Below, piece by piece: positions 28,751 through 37,019 of a DNA stretch of 64,000 nucleotides (positions are counted from its first letter, which is position 1; the number at the start of each line of letters is the position of its first letter). Both the position numbers and the translations under genes were made by a program. The DNA is from Arthrobacter alpinus (lineage in GTDB: Bacteria; Actinomycetota; Actinomycetes; Actinomycetales; Micrococcaceae). Under the pieces are notes generated by a model that saw nothing but the letters and a program-made list of their open reading frames with translations, did not search any database and was not told the origin of the DNA. Location: contig NZ_CP013200.1 in NCBI RefSeq assembly GCF_001445575.1, positions 4,030,001 through 4,094,000 of the forward strand, in the 5' to 3' direction.

Positions 28751-29824
28751 TTAGTAGAACTTTCCTCCGGTGCGGCGCACGTAAAATTGGCGTGCAACCC
28801 GCTCCCCCACGCTAGTCCAGATCTTGTACTTCCACGGCGACAGCGGCAGGTCCCAGCACCCGATGAAATCAGTCACAGTCTTGGTGAAGCTGGTTTTGAA
28901 CAGTCCCAGGCCGTGATGCGGGTGAGTGGGGTCTTTGAGCCGATCCGAGGGCGGCGTTCCGCAGAAATCGTACTCCACCGCTCCGAGCTCCTTCATATCC
29001 AAGATGGCTTCCCACTGGATCAGGTGCGAGTCGCCGTACTGCGACCGCTTCTGCAGCGATCCGCCATCTTTGTAAGTGGCTTTGGAACCGTAGTTGATGA
29101 CGAAGGCACCGACCGAGGGAACATCGTTTTCATAGACGAAGAAGAAATGGCCTTGACCTCGGTTGCAGAACTCCGTCCAGAACTGCTGGAAGTAGGCAAA
29201 CTCACGTGCCTTGCCAGCATTCTTGGCCTCGAAGGTGCCCTCCATGAGCCCGTACAAGGTCCGCATGGTTTCCTCGGTGGGTTCGGCACGCCGCACTTCC
29301 ACACCTTCGCGGATGGCGCGGCGGACCGCGTTGCGGCCACGGGAGTGCAGCTTGCGCAGCAATTCATTGGGTTCAGGTGTGATGTCCAAAATGGCCGTGT
29401 GATCATTCGGCTGCAAGTCGTCAACCTTGAGCAGACCGGCTCCACTGAACAGTGCGTGCGCCTCATCCGAGGCCACAATGTCAGGCTCAATTTTTGCGGC
29501 AAAGACGTTGAGCCTGGCCCGCTTCACGAACGCCCGCAGCGCTGCCAACATGGCAGGGACATGAGCAGCCTCGGCCGTATCGGGGCCCTTCATGAGGTAC
29601 CACAGCTTGCCCAACACGGGAAAGGATTTCTCCAAAACCAAGTTGTAGCTGGCGTAGCCGGCGCCTTCAAAGACCACGAATTGGGTGTCCCAGCCGTAGT
29701 TCTTCTTCACGGCCGCAAATGCTTGAGACTGCAACAAGTTGCCACCATTGGGATTGGCGGTGACATGCGCGTCCCAGTCGGTGATCTCGGCGGCGGTGGC
29801 AAATCGGGCAGTAAATTCTGGCAA
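28751..29824 (-). CDS. FemAB/FemX-family peptidoglycan-bridge aminoacyltransferase
   Basis: 357 residues with the FemAB double GNAT-like fold: AITDWDAHVTANPNG..LLQS at the start, LHSRGRNAVRRAIREGV and FVINYGSKATYKDGG, YDFCGTPP. It uses aminoacyl-tRNA to attach amino acids to peptidoglycan precursors, forming the interpeptide bridge typical of Micrococcaceae. TTG start at 29824 with GAGGG at 6 bases. It lies between the ThrE gene and an ABC transporter, with no obvious partner. Confidence 0.9.
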   Translation of the reverse strand: MPEFTARFATAAEITDWDAHVTANPNGGNLLQSQAFAAVKKNYGWDTQFVVFEGAGYASYNLVLEKSFPVLGKLWYLMKGPDTAEAAHVPAMLAALRAFVKRARLNVFAAKIEPDIVASDEAHALFSGAGLLKVDDLQPNDHTAILDITPEPNELLRKLHSRGRNAVRRAIREGVEVRRAEPTEETMRTLYGLMEGTFEAKNAGKAREFAYFQQFWTEFCNRGQGHFFFVYENDVPSVGAFVINYGSKATYKDGGSLQKRSQYGDSHLIQWEAILDMKELGAVEYDFCGTPPSDRLKDPTHPHHGLGLFKTSFTKTVTDFIGCWDLPLSPWKYKIWTSVGERVARQFYVRRTGGKFY

Positions 29825-29986
29825 GAGACCCTCAATTACGTCGGCATGTACTGGCTGCGTCCAGTCTACCGGGGATGATTCTCACAGCCCACACACAGCG
29901 TGCGCACAAATGACGCTAAAGTCCCGCACCGAGTATCAAAGTGAGCGGCCGCTGCGAGAGCGGCCACATGGCAGGGAGCAAGACAA

Positions 29987-31519
29987 ATGGGTGTGGTTTC
30001 TAGAAGCGTGGGAAATGCGTTTCGAAATAAGGTGCGTAGCGGCGCCGTAGTAGTGATTTTGGCGGTGGCCATTGGTTTGGCACTCGCCATGTTGGTCGCC
30101 AACCAGGCCGTAGGCGCAAAGGTCGACTCCCTGAAATCCTCCGTGGGCACCACCATCACGGTGAATCCGGCAGGATCACGTGGCGGGCTAGGCGGTGGCA
30201 CTCCGCTGACCACGGCAGACGCCGCCAAGGCAGCCGCCGTCGCGAATGTCACCTCTGTCAACGGTGTCTTGACACTCCGTCTTGGCAATTCAGCCACGGC
30301 CAGCACCACCGGAAGCACGGGAGGCACAGGAAGCACTGGCAGTACTGCCCAGCAAGGACCTGGCGGCGGGCAGGGCGGCGGACCCGGGGGTGGCTTCGGC
30401 ACCAGCGGCACCACCAGTTTGAAATCCGCTGTTGAGCCGGGCGCCATTGGCCAGCGGAACAATAGCAACGGCAGTTCGAGTTCGTCCGGCAGCACCGATT
30501 CTGGCGGCACCAGCTCCGGCAGCACCACGGCCGCCCCGTCGTTCAGCATTCCGATCCAGGCCACGGGTGTTGCCACGTCAACCACCGCAACGGGAACGGC
30601 CATCAACGTCACCAGCGGCGCAGAATTGAGCGACTTCGCAGCCACCTCAACTCAAGCCCTGGTAGGGACCACACTGGCTGAGAAGAATTCCCTCACAGTG
30701 GGATCCACGTTCACTGTTCAGGACCGGACCATGAAGGTGACAGGCATTTTCGACGCCGGCACATCCTTCGACAACAACGCCATCTATCTGCCGCTGGCTG
30801 CAACTCAAACGTTGTCAGACCAAGCCGATCAGCTCAGCAGCCTGAACGTGGAAGTAAATAGCATTGACAACGTAGCCTCCACCCAAACGGCCCTGACCGC
30901 AGCCCTTGGCGCAGACAAGGTGGACGTCAGCGCAGGTTCCGCAAACCTGGAATCAGCCATTTCATCGCTGGGAAGCGTCCAGAACATCTCACTCATCGCC
31001 TTCATCGCATCGCTGGTGACGGCCGGCTTGATCGTGCTGTTGATCATGATCATGGTGGTGCGCGAACGCCGTCGTGAGATTGGTGTATTGAAGGCCATTG
31101 GCGCCTCCAACCGCACCATCGGCGTGCAGTTTGTGATTGAGGCCATGGTCTTGGTGGTCATGGGCACCGTGGTGGGCGCTGTGGTGGCAGCCTTCAGCAG
31201 CAGCCCCATTGCCAACGCCCTGGTTTCCGGCAATACCGCGTCAGCAACAACCGGCACCGCAACTGGTCCCGGCTTCGGCATCCCCGGCGGTGGTGGTCCC
31301 GGTGCCGGTGGTGGTCCCGGCGGTGGTGGCGGTTTTGACAGGGCGCGTGGCGCCTTCGCCGGTGCCGAACAGCTCATTGGCACCATCAACACCTCGGTGG
31401 GCTGGCAGACACTGCTCATCGGGGTGCTGGGCATCTTGCTGATCGCCGCCATTGGCGCCTTGATCCCTGCCCTGCTGACCGCCAAGGTCCGCCCCATCGA
31501 AGTGTTGCGAGGAGAATAA
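29987..31519 (+). CDS. ABC transporter permease, MacB/FtsX family
   Basis: 510 residues. TM1 (AVVVILAVAIGLALAMLV) is followed by a large extracytoplasmic region with a MacB-like fold, then three more membrane helices (FIASLVTAGLIVLLIMIMV; FVIEAMVLVVMGTVVGAV; LIGVLGILLIAAIGALI) and the end VRPIEVLRGE. Gly/Ser/Thr-rich stretches near residues 105-185 and 425-445 have repeated GGG motifs and are unusual. GGGAG precedes the ATG. It overlaps the promoter logic of the ATPase gene 3 bases downstream. Confidence 0.9.
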   Translation: MGVVSRSVGNAFRNKVRSGAVVVILAVAIGLALAMLVANQAVGAKVDSLKSSVGTTITVNPAGSRGGLGGGTPLTTADAAKAAAVANVTSVNGVLTLRLGNSATASTTGSTGGTGSTGSTAQQGPGGGQGGGPGGGFGTSGTTSLKSAVEPGAIGQRNNSNGSSSSSGSTDSGGTSSGSTTAAPSFSIPIQATGVATSTTATGTAINVTSGAELSDFAATSTQALVGTTLAEKNSLTVGSTFTVQDRTMKVTGIFDAGTSFDNNAIYLPLAATQTLSDQADQLSSLNVEVNSIDNVASTQTALTAALGADKVDVSAGSANLESAISSLGSVQNISLIAFIASLVTAGLIVLLIMIMVVRERRREIGVLKAIGASNRTIGVQFVIEAMVLVVMGTVVGAVVAAFSSSPIANALVSGNTASATTGTATGPGFGIPGGGGPGAGGGPGGGGGFDRARGAFAGAEQLIGTINTSVGWQTLLIGVLGILLIAAIGALIPALLTAKVRPIEVLRGE

Positions 31520-31522
31520 ATC

Positions 31523-32266
31523 ATGCTGAGCGTGAAAAATGTAGTCAAGTCTTTCAATTCCGGCGACCGCACCATCAAACCCGTCAATGGGGTGAGCTTC
31601 AGCCTGGAAGCCGGCACCTTCGCGGCCATTCTAGGCAAGAGCGGCAGCGGAAAAAGCACACTGTTGTCCCTGCTGGGCGCCCTTGATAAAGCCACCTCCG
31701 GTGACGTGATCGTCGATGACGTGAACATTTCCAAGCTGCCGGATAGGAAGCTGACGGCCTACCGCCGTGATGACATTGGCTTTGTGTTCCAGGGGTACAA
31801 CTTGATCCCGAACCTCTCAGCCAAGGAAAACGTCATGCTGCCCATGGAATTCGCCGGCATCTCGCACACTAAACGCAGCGCCCGCGCCGCCGAGCTCCTC
31901 AATCAAGTGGGACTGACCGAGGAGATGCACGCCCGCAAGGCCAACAGGCTCTCCGGCGGCATGCAACAGCGCGTGGCGATCGCCCGGGCGCTGGCTAACA
32001 ATCCCAAACTGATCCTGGCCGATGAACCCACGGGAAACCTCGACGACGAAACGGGTGAGCTGATCATCGAGCTGCTCCGCCGCCTGGCCCATGAGAAGAA
32101 AACCACCATTTTGGTGGTCACCCATGACCAGGCCTTGGCATCCCAGACAGAAAGGAAATTCCGGTTGGCCCGCGGCAAACTTGTCGAAGACGAAGCCCAA
32201 GACCCTGATTGCAGGCTCGGCTCGGCCAATCGATCGCCACTCGATCGGCCAGTTGAAACAGATTAA
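31523..32266 (+). CDS. ABC transporter ATP-binding protein, MacB/LolD type
   Basis: 247 residues: Walker A LGKSGSGKST, signature LSGGMQQRVAIARAL, Walker B LILADEPTGNLD, and H-loop VVTHDQA. Partner of the permease immediately upstream, 3 bases apart, forming a two-gene operon; such pairs export peptides or lipoproteins or drive cell-surface processes. Stops just before a perfect 19-bp hairpin. Confidence 0.93.
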   Translation: MLSVKNVVKSFNSGDRTIKPVNGVSFSLEAGTFAAILGKSGSGKSTLLSLLGALDKATSGDVIVDDVNISKLPDRKLTAYRRDDIGFVFQGYNLIPNLSAKENVMLPMEFAGISHTKRSARAAELLNQVGLTEEMHARKANRLSGGMQQRVAIARALANNPKLILADEPTGNLDDETGELIIELLRRLAHEKKTTILVVTHDQALASQTERKFRLARGKLVEDEAQDPDCRLGSANRSPLDRPVETD

Positions 32267-32268
32267 AT

Positions 32269-32315
32269 GACTGTGGCGGTTGCCGGAGGGAAATCATCCG
32301 GCAACCGCCACAGTC
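32269..32315 (+). terminator. Hairpin after the ABC transporter operon
   Basis: Perfect 19-bp stem GACTGTGGCGGTTGCCGGA with a 9-base loop. It begins 3 bases after the ATPase stop and has no long T-run after it, so it is a strong hairpin with a weak tail. Confidence 0.8.
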
Positions 32316-32350
32316 TCAGCTCTTCACATGCGCTGGCTGACTCTTCACTG

Positions 32351-32460
32351 GCCCATTCTTACCGGGCCCAATCCTTACCGAGCCCAATTCTTACTGAGCC
32401 GTCATTTACTGGGCCCAATCCTGCTGAGCCCAACCCTACTGAGCCGTCTCTTACTTGGCC
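32351..32460. repeat. 15-16-bp minisatellite starting at the efflux-pump stop codon
   Basis: About seven units of the form GGCTCAGTAAGAATTG (minus strand) with small variations, for example GGCTCAGTAGGGTTG and GGCCCAGTAAATGAC. The first unit is the gene end itself: GGCCAAGTAAGAGAC includes the final Ala-Lys codons and TAA stop of the transporter. Again a repeat made from a gene end and its stop. Confidence 0.82.
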
Positions 32461-34127
32461 GAGCTGGAACGGCTCGGCTCCAGATCACCGTGGCGGCCGG
32501 CGTCGTGCTTCAGCTCAGCAGTCAACTCAGTCTTCAGGTCAGCTTCAATAACGTCAGCTTCAAACTCGGCCATCTCGGGAGTGGAGATGTCCACAGAGGA
32601 TTCGCCATCAAGTTTGGTGGCCAGCGGCACTTCCTTGACGAAGAAGAGGATGATCGCGGCAATGACGGCCAGGGGCACCATCCAGAGGAACAGCGGGACC
32701 AGGGCCTCGTTGTAAGACTCGATCACGAGCTTCTTCAGGGGATCCGGCAGGCTGTTGACAATGTGCGGCGTAAAGGACGCTGCACCGCCGCCGCCCGTGC
32801 CTCCGGGGATCTTCTCGGCAACGAGCTCATGCAGGCGGGTGGCGAACATGGCGCCCACAACAGCGGAACCAAGCGTGGCACCTACCTGGCGGAAGTAGTT
32901 CTGCCCGGCAGTAGCTGTGCCAACAAACTTCAACGGGAAGGAGTTCTGCGCAACCAGCGTCATGATTTGCATGCTGGCACCCAAGCCAATGCCCATGATG
33001 CCCATGTACACGCAGATGAGGTAGACGGGCGAATCGGCATGGAGCGTGGCCATCAGCGCCAATGACACGGCAAGAATAATGGAGCCGGCGATCGGGGCAA
33101 CCTTGTACCGGCCCGTAGTGGAAACGCGACGGCCCACAATAACCGAGACGACCAGCAGGCAGCCCATCATGGGGATCATGAGCAGGCCTGCTTGTGCTGC
33201 CGAGAAGCCTGTGGCCATTTGAATGTACGTGGGCATGTAGCCAAGCACACCAAACATGGCGATTCCGGTGAGCAGACCGGCAATAGTGGTCAGGTTGAAG
33301 TTGCGGCTCTTGAACAGCATCATGGGCATGACCGGCTCGCTGGCACGGCGTTCCACAAACACGAACAGGACACCCGTGATGATGGCGGCGGCAGCAAGAC
33401 CCAGGATCTCCGGGGAGCTCCACGCATACTGTGAACCGCCCCAGGTTCCGACCAGCACAATTGCGGTGGTGGCGACGGCAATGAGCATCATGCCCAGGTA
33501 GTCAATCTTGGGGCGCGTGGCGTGCACAACCTTGGGCACGTGCAGCAGGAAGATCGTGGCGAAGATAGCCAGCACTGCCAACGGCACGTTCATCCAGAAC
33601 GCCCAGCGCCAACCCGGTCCCTCGGTCAGCCCACCGCCAATCAGCGGACCGGCAACCGATGAGAACGCGAACACGCCGCCCATGATGCCCATGTACTTGC
33701 CGCGCTCACGGGCAGGAACAACATCGGCAATGGTCGCCTGCGAGAGAATCATCAGACCACCACCACCGAGGCCCTGGACCACGCGAGCCGCAATAAGGGT
33801 GCCCATGTCCGGAGCCAGCGCACCGATGACCGAGCCAACGGTGAAGATGGAGATGGCGAACAGCAGCATGGGCTTGCGGCCCAAGAGGTCGCCCAGCTTG
33901 CCGTAGACCGGCATCATGATGGTGGAAGCCAGAATAAATGCGGTGATAGCCCACGCCATATGCTCGACGCCGTTGAGCTCACCCACCATGGTGGGCAGCG
34001 CTGTCGAGAGGACTGTCTGGTTCAGGGAGGCGAGCAGCATGGTGACCATGAGGCCTGCGAAGAGAAGGACGATTTTTCGTTTTTCTCCGGCGTCGACCGG
34101 AGTTTCAACAATGGTTTGGTTGCTCAT
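32451..34127 (-). CDS. DHA2-family MFS multidrug efflux transporter
   Basis: 558 residues, about 14 helices; motif A GKLGDLLGRKPMLLF after TM2, ARERGKYMGIMGGVFAFSS and GPLIGGGLTEGPGWRWAFW typical of the EmrB/QacA group. It pumps drugs or toxic compounds out using the proton gradient. It overlaps the upstream TetR gene by 4 bases (ATGA), so they form one operon, which the palindrome at 34768 should control. The C-terminal ~60 residues are acidic and charged. Confidence 0.93.
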   Translation of the reverse strand: MSNQTIVETPVDAGEKRKIVLLFAGLMVTMLLASLNQTVLSTALPTMVGELNGVEHMAWAITAFILASTIMMPVYGKLGDLLGRKPMLLFAISIFTVGSVIGALAPDMGTLIAARVVQGLGGGGLMILSQATIADVVPARERGKYMGIMGGVFAFSSVAGPLIGGGLTEGPGWRWAFWMNVPLAVLAIFATIFLLHVPKVVHATRPKIDYLGMMLIAVATTAIVLVGTWGGSQYAWSSPEILGLAAAAIITGVLFVFVERRASEPVMPMMLFKSRNFNLTTIAGLLTGIAMFGVLGYMPTYIQMATGFSAAQAGLLMIPMMGCLLVVSVIVGRRVSTTGRYKVAPIAGSIILAVSLALMATLHADSPVYLICVYMGIMGIGLGASMQIMTLVAQNSFPLKFVGTATAGQNYFRQVGATLGSAVVGAMFATRLHELVAEKIPGGTGGGGAASFTPHIVNSLPDPLKKLVIESYNEALVPLFLWMVPLAVIAAIILFFVKEVPLATKLDGESSVDISTPEMAEFEADVIEADLKTELTAELKHDAGRHGDLEPSRSSSAK

Positions 34128-34756
34128 AAGGTTGCTTTGATTGCCTCTCGGAAAATTTCAATGGACTCATCCACGGCTTTGCTTTCGCCTGCGGAGACGG
34201 CGCTTGGGTCACGGCTAAACGCGAAGCGCATAGCGGTTCCGGCAAGCATCAAAAGGGCTTTCGCTCCGTCACGGCCGCCAGGCACACCAGCACGCGCAAA
34301 TTCAGGATCGGCGTCGTCATAACGGTCCACCAGGATTGATTCGACCAGGAGCTCCGAGGCGGCAACGTGCAGAAGGACAGTGCGGGCGAGCTCCGGGTAT
34401 TTGGTCTTGAGTGCCTTGCGGCGCGCCTGTTGCGATGCTTCCGGGAACATGGAGCGAATCACCGTAACCATCAGCCGGACAGTGCGGCCAAAGAGATCGC
34501 CGTGGCTGTCTGCATGGAACGCTGCCACGGCCTCATCGGAGAGCGTGGGGGGCTGGGTGCCCATGATGGCGTCTTCCTTCGTGGCGAAGTAGTTGAAGAA
34601 CGTCCGCTTGGAGATGCCGGCAGCGTCGGCGATGGCCTCCACAGTGGTTTTTGCTAGGCCTTCGTCAAGGGCAAGTCCCGAGGCCTTGTCATGAATCAGC
34701 GCCCATGTTTCCAGGCGGTTTCGCTCACGGAGCGGCACGGTGGGAGTTTTTTGCAT
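34124..34756 (-). CDS. TetR-family repressor of the efflux pump
   Basis: 210 residues. HTH TVEAIADAAGISKRTFFNYFATKEDAIM is a canonical TetR recognition region, followed by a ligand-binding domain. Co-transcribed with the DHA2 pump it presumably represses. ATG at 34756. The large palindrome 12 bases upstream is the likely operator for its own operon. Confidence 0.92.
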   Translation of the reverse strand: MQKTPTVPLRERNRLETWALIHDKASGLALDEGLAKTTVEAIADAAGISKRTFFNYFATKEDAIMGTQPPTLSDEAVAAFHADSHGDLFGRTVRLMVTVIRSMFPEASQQARRKALKTKYPELARTVLLHVAASELLVESILVDRYDDADPEFARAGVPGGRDGAKALLMLAGTAMRFAFSRDPSAVSAGESKAVDESIEIFREAIKATL

Positions 34757-34767
34757 GACTACAGTTT

Positions 34768-34815
34768 ATGCTCCACTGCAAACTTTGCACAAGTGCAAAG
34801 TTTGCAGTGGAGCAT
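34768..34815. promoter_or_regulatory. 48-bp perfect palindrome, likely TetR operator
   Basis: 23-bp arms (ATGCTCCACTGCAAACTTTG...) around an AA centre. Each arm contains a TGCAAA-N-TTTGCA sub-palindrome, so two overlapping operator sites are present. It ends 58 bases before the end of the neighbouring enoyl-CoA hydratase gene and could also terminate that transcript. Confidence 0.72.
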
Positions 34816-34872
34816 GTTTTAGCTCACCCAGGGGCGCCAGCAGAGGGGCTGCAGTGCCGGCCAGCTCACAGC

Positions 34873-35778
34873 TCAGTCTTCGCGCGGGCGTAGCCAGGTG
34901 AATTCCGGGGTTTCCTTGGCCAGGAACGCGGCTACGCCAATGGCGGCGTCGTCGCTGATTGCCATCTGTCCTTGCCAATAGGCGCTGAGCTGTTCTACCT
35001 CGGTAGCGCTGGCCCCTGAACTCAATGCGTTGACGAGCGCCTTGTGCCCTTGCGCCGAGAACTGCGAGCGCGCTGCCAGATGAAGCGCAAAGGCGTGCAC
35101 TTCATCCCACAGAGTTTCAATGCTCAGTACCTTGGTAGCTAGCCCTAGGCGCAGCGCCTCGTGGGCGTCCACCAAGTCACCGCTGAGCAGCAGGTATTTT
35201 GCCGTGGCTGGTCCGGCCAGCTCCACCAGCCGTTTGATGCCGGAGAGCGGATACACAATGCCGATCTTGGCAGGGGTGATCCCATAGACGGCGCGGCTGG
35301 AGGCCAGTCGAACATCGCACGCGCCGGCGATCTGCCAGGCACCGCCCACGCAGTAGCCGTCAATCGCGGCAATGGTGGGTTTGCGGAAGTTCGCCAGCGC
35401 ACTTTCGGCAACAGTGATGTCGCCTCCACTGCTCTGCCCGGTGGCGGGGTCGTGCAAGATCTTCTGCACGGAGGCAATGTCTGCCCCGGCGGAGAAGTGA
35501 TCGCCAGCCCCACGCACCACAACTACCTTGACGGAATCGTCGGCTTCCAGCTGCGCGAGCCGATCCTCAAACTGTTGCCACATATCCTGCGTGATGGCGT
35601 TGCGCATGGACGGGTTGTCCATGATGAGCATGGCCACCGGCCCGGAGTGTTCGATCCGAAGCATTCCGGCCTTCTCCCCCGAACGCTCAGGAGCACTTCT
35701 GCCAGAAGCACTGCCCGGGGCACCCTTGTGCCCACCCTCAGAATCAGATTCGGCAGTGTTGGAAGTGTTGGCACTCAT
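34873..35778 (-). CDS. Enoyl-CoA hydratase/isomerase family protein
   Basis: 301 residues of crotonase fold: FSAGADIASVQK oxyanion region, DGYCVGGAWQIAGACDVRLAS and GITPAKIGIVYP. The first ~35 residues are a Ser/Gly/Lys-rich extension. The frame runs on upstream, but ATG 35778 gives the family start and overlaps the CoA-transferase stop (ATGA). Hydrates or isomerises an acyl-CoA in a short pathway with the next genes; the exact substrate is unknown. Confidence 0.85.
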   Translation of the reverse strand: MSANTSNTAESDSEGGHKGAPGSASGRSAPERSGEKAGMLRIEHSGPVAMLIMDNPSMRNAITQDMWQQFEDRLAQLEADDSVKVVVVRGAGDHFSAGADIASVQKILHDPATGQSSGGDITVAESALANFRKPTIAAIDGYCVGGAWQIAGACDVRLASSRAVYGITPAKIGIVYPLSGIKRLVELAGPATAKYLLLSGDLVDAHEALRLGLATKVLSIETLWDEVHAFALHLAARSQFSAQGHKALVNALSSGASATEVEQLSAYWQGQMAISDDAAIGVAAFLAKETPEFTWLRPRED

Positions 35779-37019
35779 GGTGCCGCCTCCACGCTGACCC
35801 GCGGGGCCGCCTTGACGATGTTGGCCTCCACAAGACCGGCGATTTGCTCCTGCGTAAGATTCAACCCGGCCAACACGGCCATGGTGTCCTCCCCCAACGA
35901 CGGCGGCGCCTTGCGGATGCGCGGTGCCTGCCGGTTGACCGAAATGGGGCCCCTGACCAGCGGCAGCTCGGTTCCGTCTGCACGGAGCACAGTTTCCACC
36001 ATGCCCAGCGATTTGACCTGTTCGTCGGCAAACGCCTGTTCGTAATTGTAAATGGGTCCGGCCGGGATCGCAGCGGCACGCAGCACCGGGAGCCATTCGC
36101 TGGCAACCCTGCGAGCAAGCAGCCGCTCAATCTCAGTTTTGAGCACCGCTTCGTTGCCGTGGCGCAGCTTCCCTGTGGCGTATTCGGGGCGCTGCGCCAG
36201 TTCGGGCGCACCGAGCAGTACACACAGCTGCTGCCACTGCTTTTCATTGCCCACCGCAATGATGATGGGAATGTCAGCCGTGGCGAACACCCCGTAGGGG
36301 GTCAAAACGGGGTGAGTATTTCCCAGCGGCACCGGAACCTCGCCGTTGCTGAGGTAATTTTGGCTCTGAAAGGCCCCCAGCGCCAGCCCTGTTTCAAGGA
36401 GCGACGTCGAGACCTCCATCCCTTCCCCCGTCCGGGCCCTGCCCACTAGGGCCGCGGCAATAGCCAGCGCCGTGTTGATGCCGGACACCATATCCACGAT
36501 GGGCACACCCACCCGGTACATGTGATCGGCATCTGCACCCGTCACGGACATCAGACCACTCATGCCCTGGGCCACTTGGTCCAGTCCAGGCGCTGTGGAA
36601 AGAGGACCTGTGGCGCCGAAGCCGCTCACCGACGCGATGATGATCTCCGGCTTGGCCGCGCGCAGCTCATCAGGGTCAAGACCCATGGTGGCCAAGACTC
36701 CGGGCCTGAAATTTTCAACCACGACGTCGGCGCTCATCGCCAGTTTCCACAGCAGCTCCCGCCCGGGCTGGGTATAGAAATCGACAGCGATGGACTGCTT
36801 GCCCCTGTTGGCTGAATCAAAATACAGGCTGTGATCGTTTTCGAACGGGGGCCAGGCCCGGCTGGAGTCCCCACCCTTGATGCTTTCGGTCTTGACCACC
36901 TCAGCGCCCAGGTCTGACAGCAGCGCCGTGGCGTACGGTCCGGCCAAGGCGCGGCTAAGATCCAGAATCCGGATGCCGTCCAACGGCAGCTTCAGGTGGG
37001 GATCGGTTTCGCTAGCCAT
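35775..37019 (-). CDS. Family III CoA transferase (CaiB/BaiF)
   Basis: 414 residues: GIRILDLSRALAGPYATALLSDLGAEVVKTE, and VVENFRPGVLATMGLDPDEL, typical of CaiB/BaiF enzymes which move CoA between carboxylic acids by an Asp-linked intermediate (LDQVAQGMSGLM carries the expected Asp). The frame extends to 37184, but ATG 37019 starts the conserved part and overlaps the aldehyde dehydrogenase end by 8 bases. Activates the pathway acid as its CoA thioester for the hydratase. Confidence 0.9.
   Translation of the reverse strand: MASETDPHLKLPLDGIRILDLSRALAGPYATALLSDLGAEVVKTESIKGGDSSRAWPPFENDHSLYFDSANRGKQSIAVDFYTQPGRELLWKLAMSADVVVENFRPGVLATMGLDPDELRAAKPEIIIASVSGFGATGPLSTAPGLDQVAQGMSGLMSVTGADADHMYRVGVPIVDMVSGINTALAIAAALVGRARTGEGMEVSTSLLETGLALGAFQSQNYLSNGEVPVPLGNTHPVLTPYGVFATADIPIIIAVGNEKQWQQLCVLLGAPELAQRPEYATGKLRHGNEAVLKTEIERLLARRVASEWLPVLRAAAIPAGPIYNYEQAFADEQVKSLGMVETVLRADGTELPLVRGPISVNRQAPRIRKAPPSLGEDTMAVLAGLNLTQEQIAGLVEANIVKAAPRVSVEAAP

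Noticed and set aside
28616..29878. Long plus-strand frame opposite the FemAB gene
   Set aside because: Shadow frame: the minus-strand FemAB product has coherent family motifs and the plus-strand one does not.
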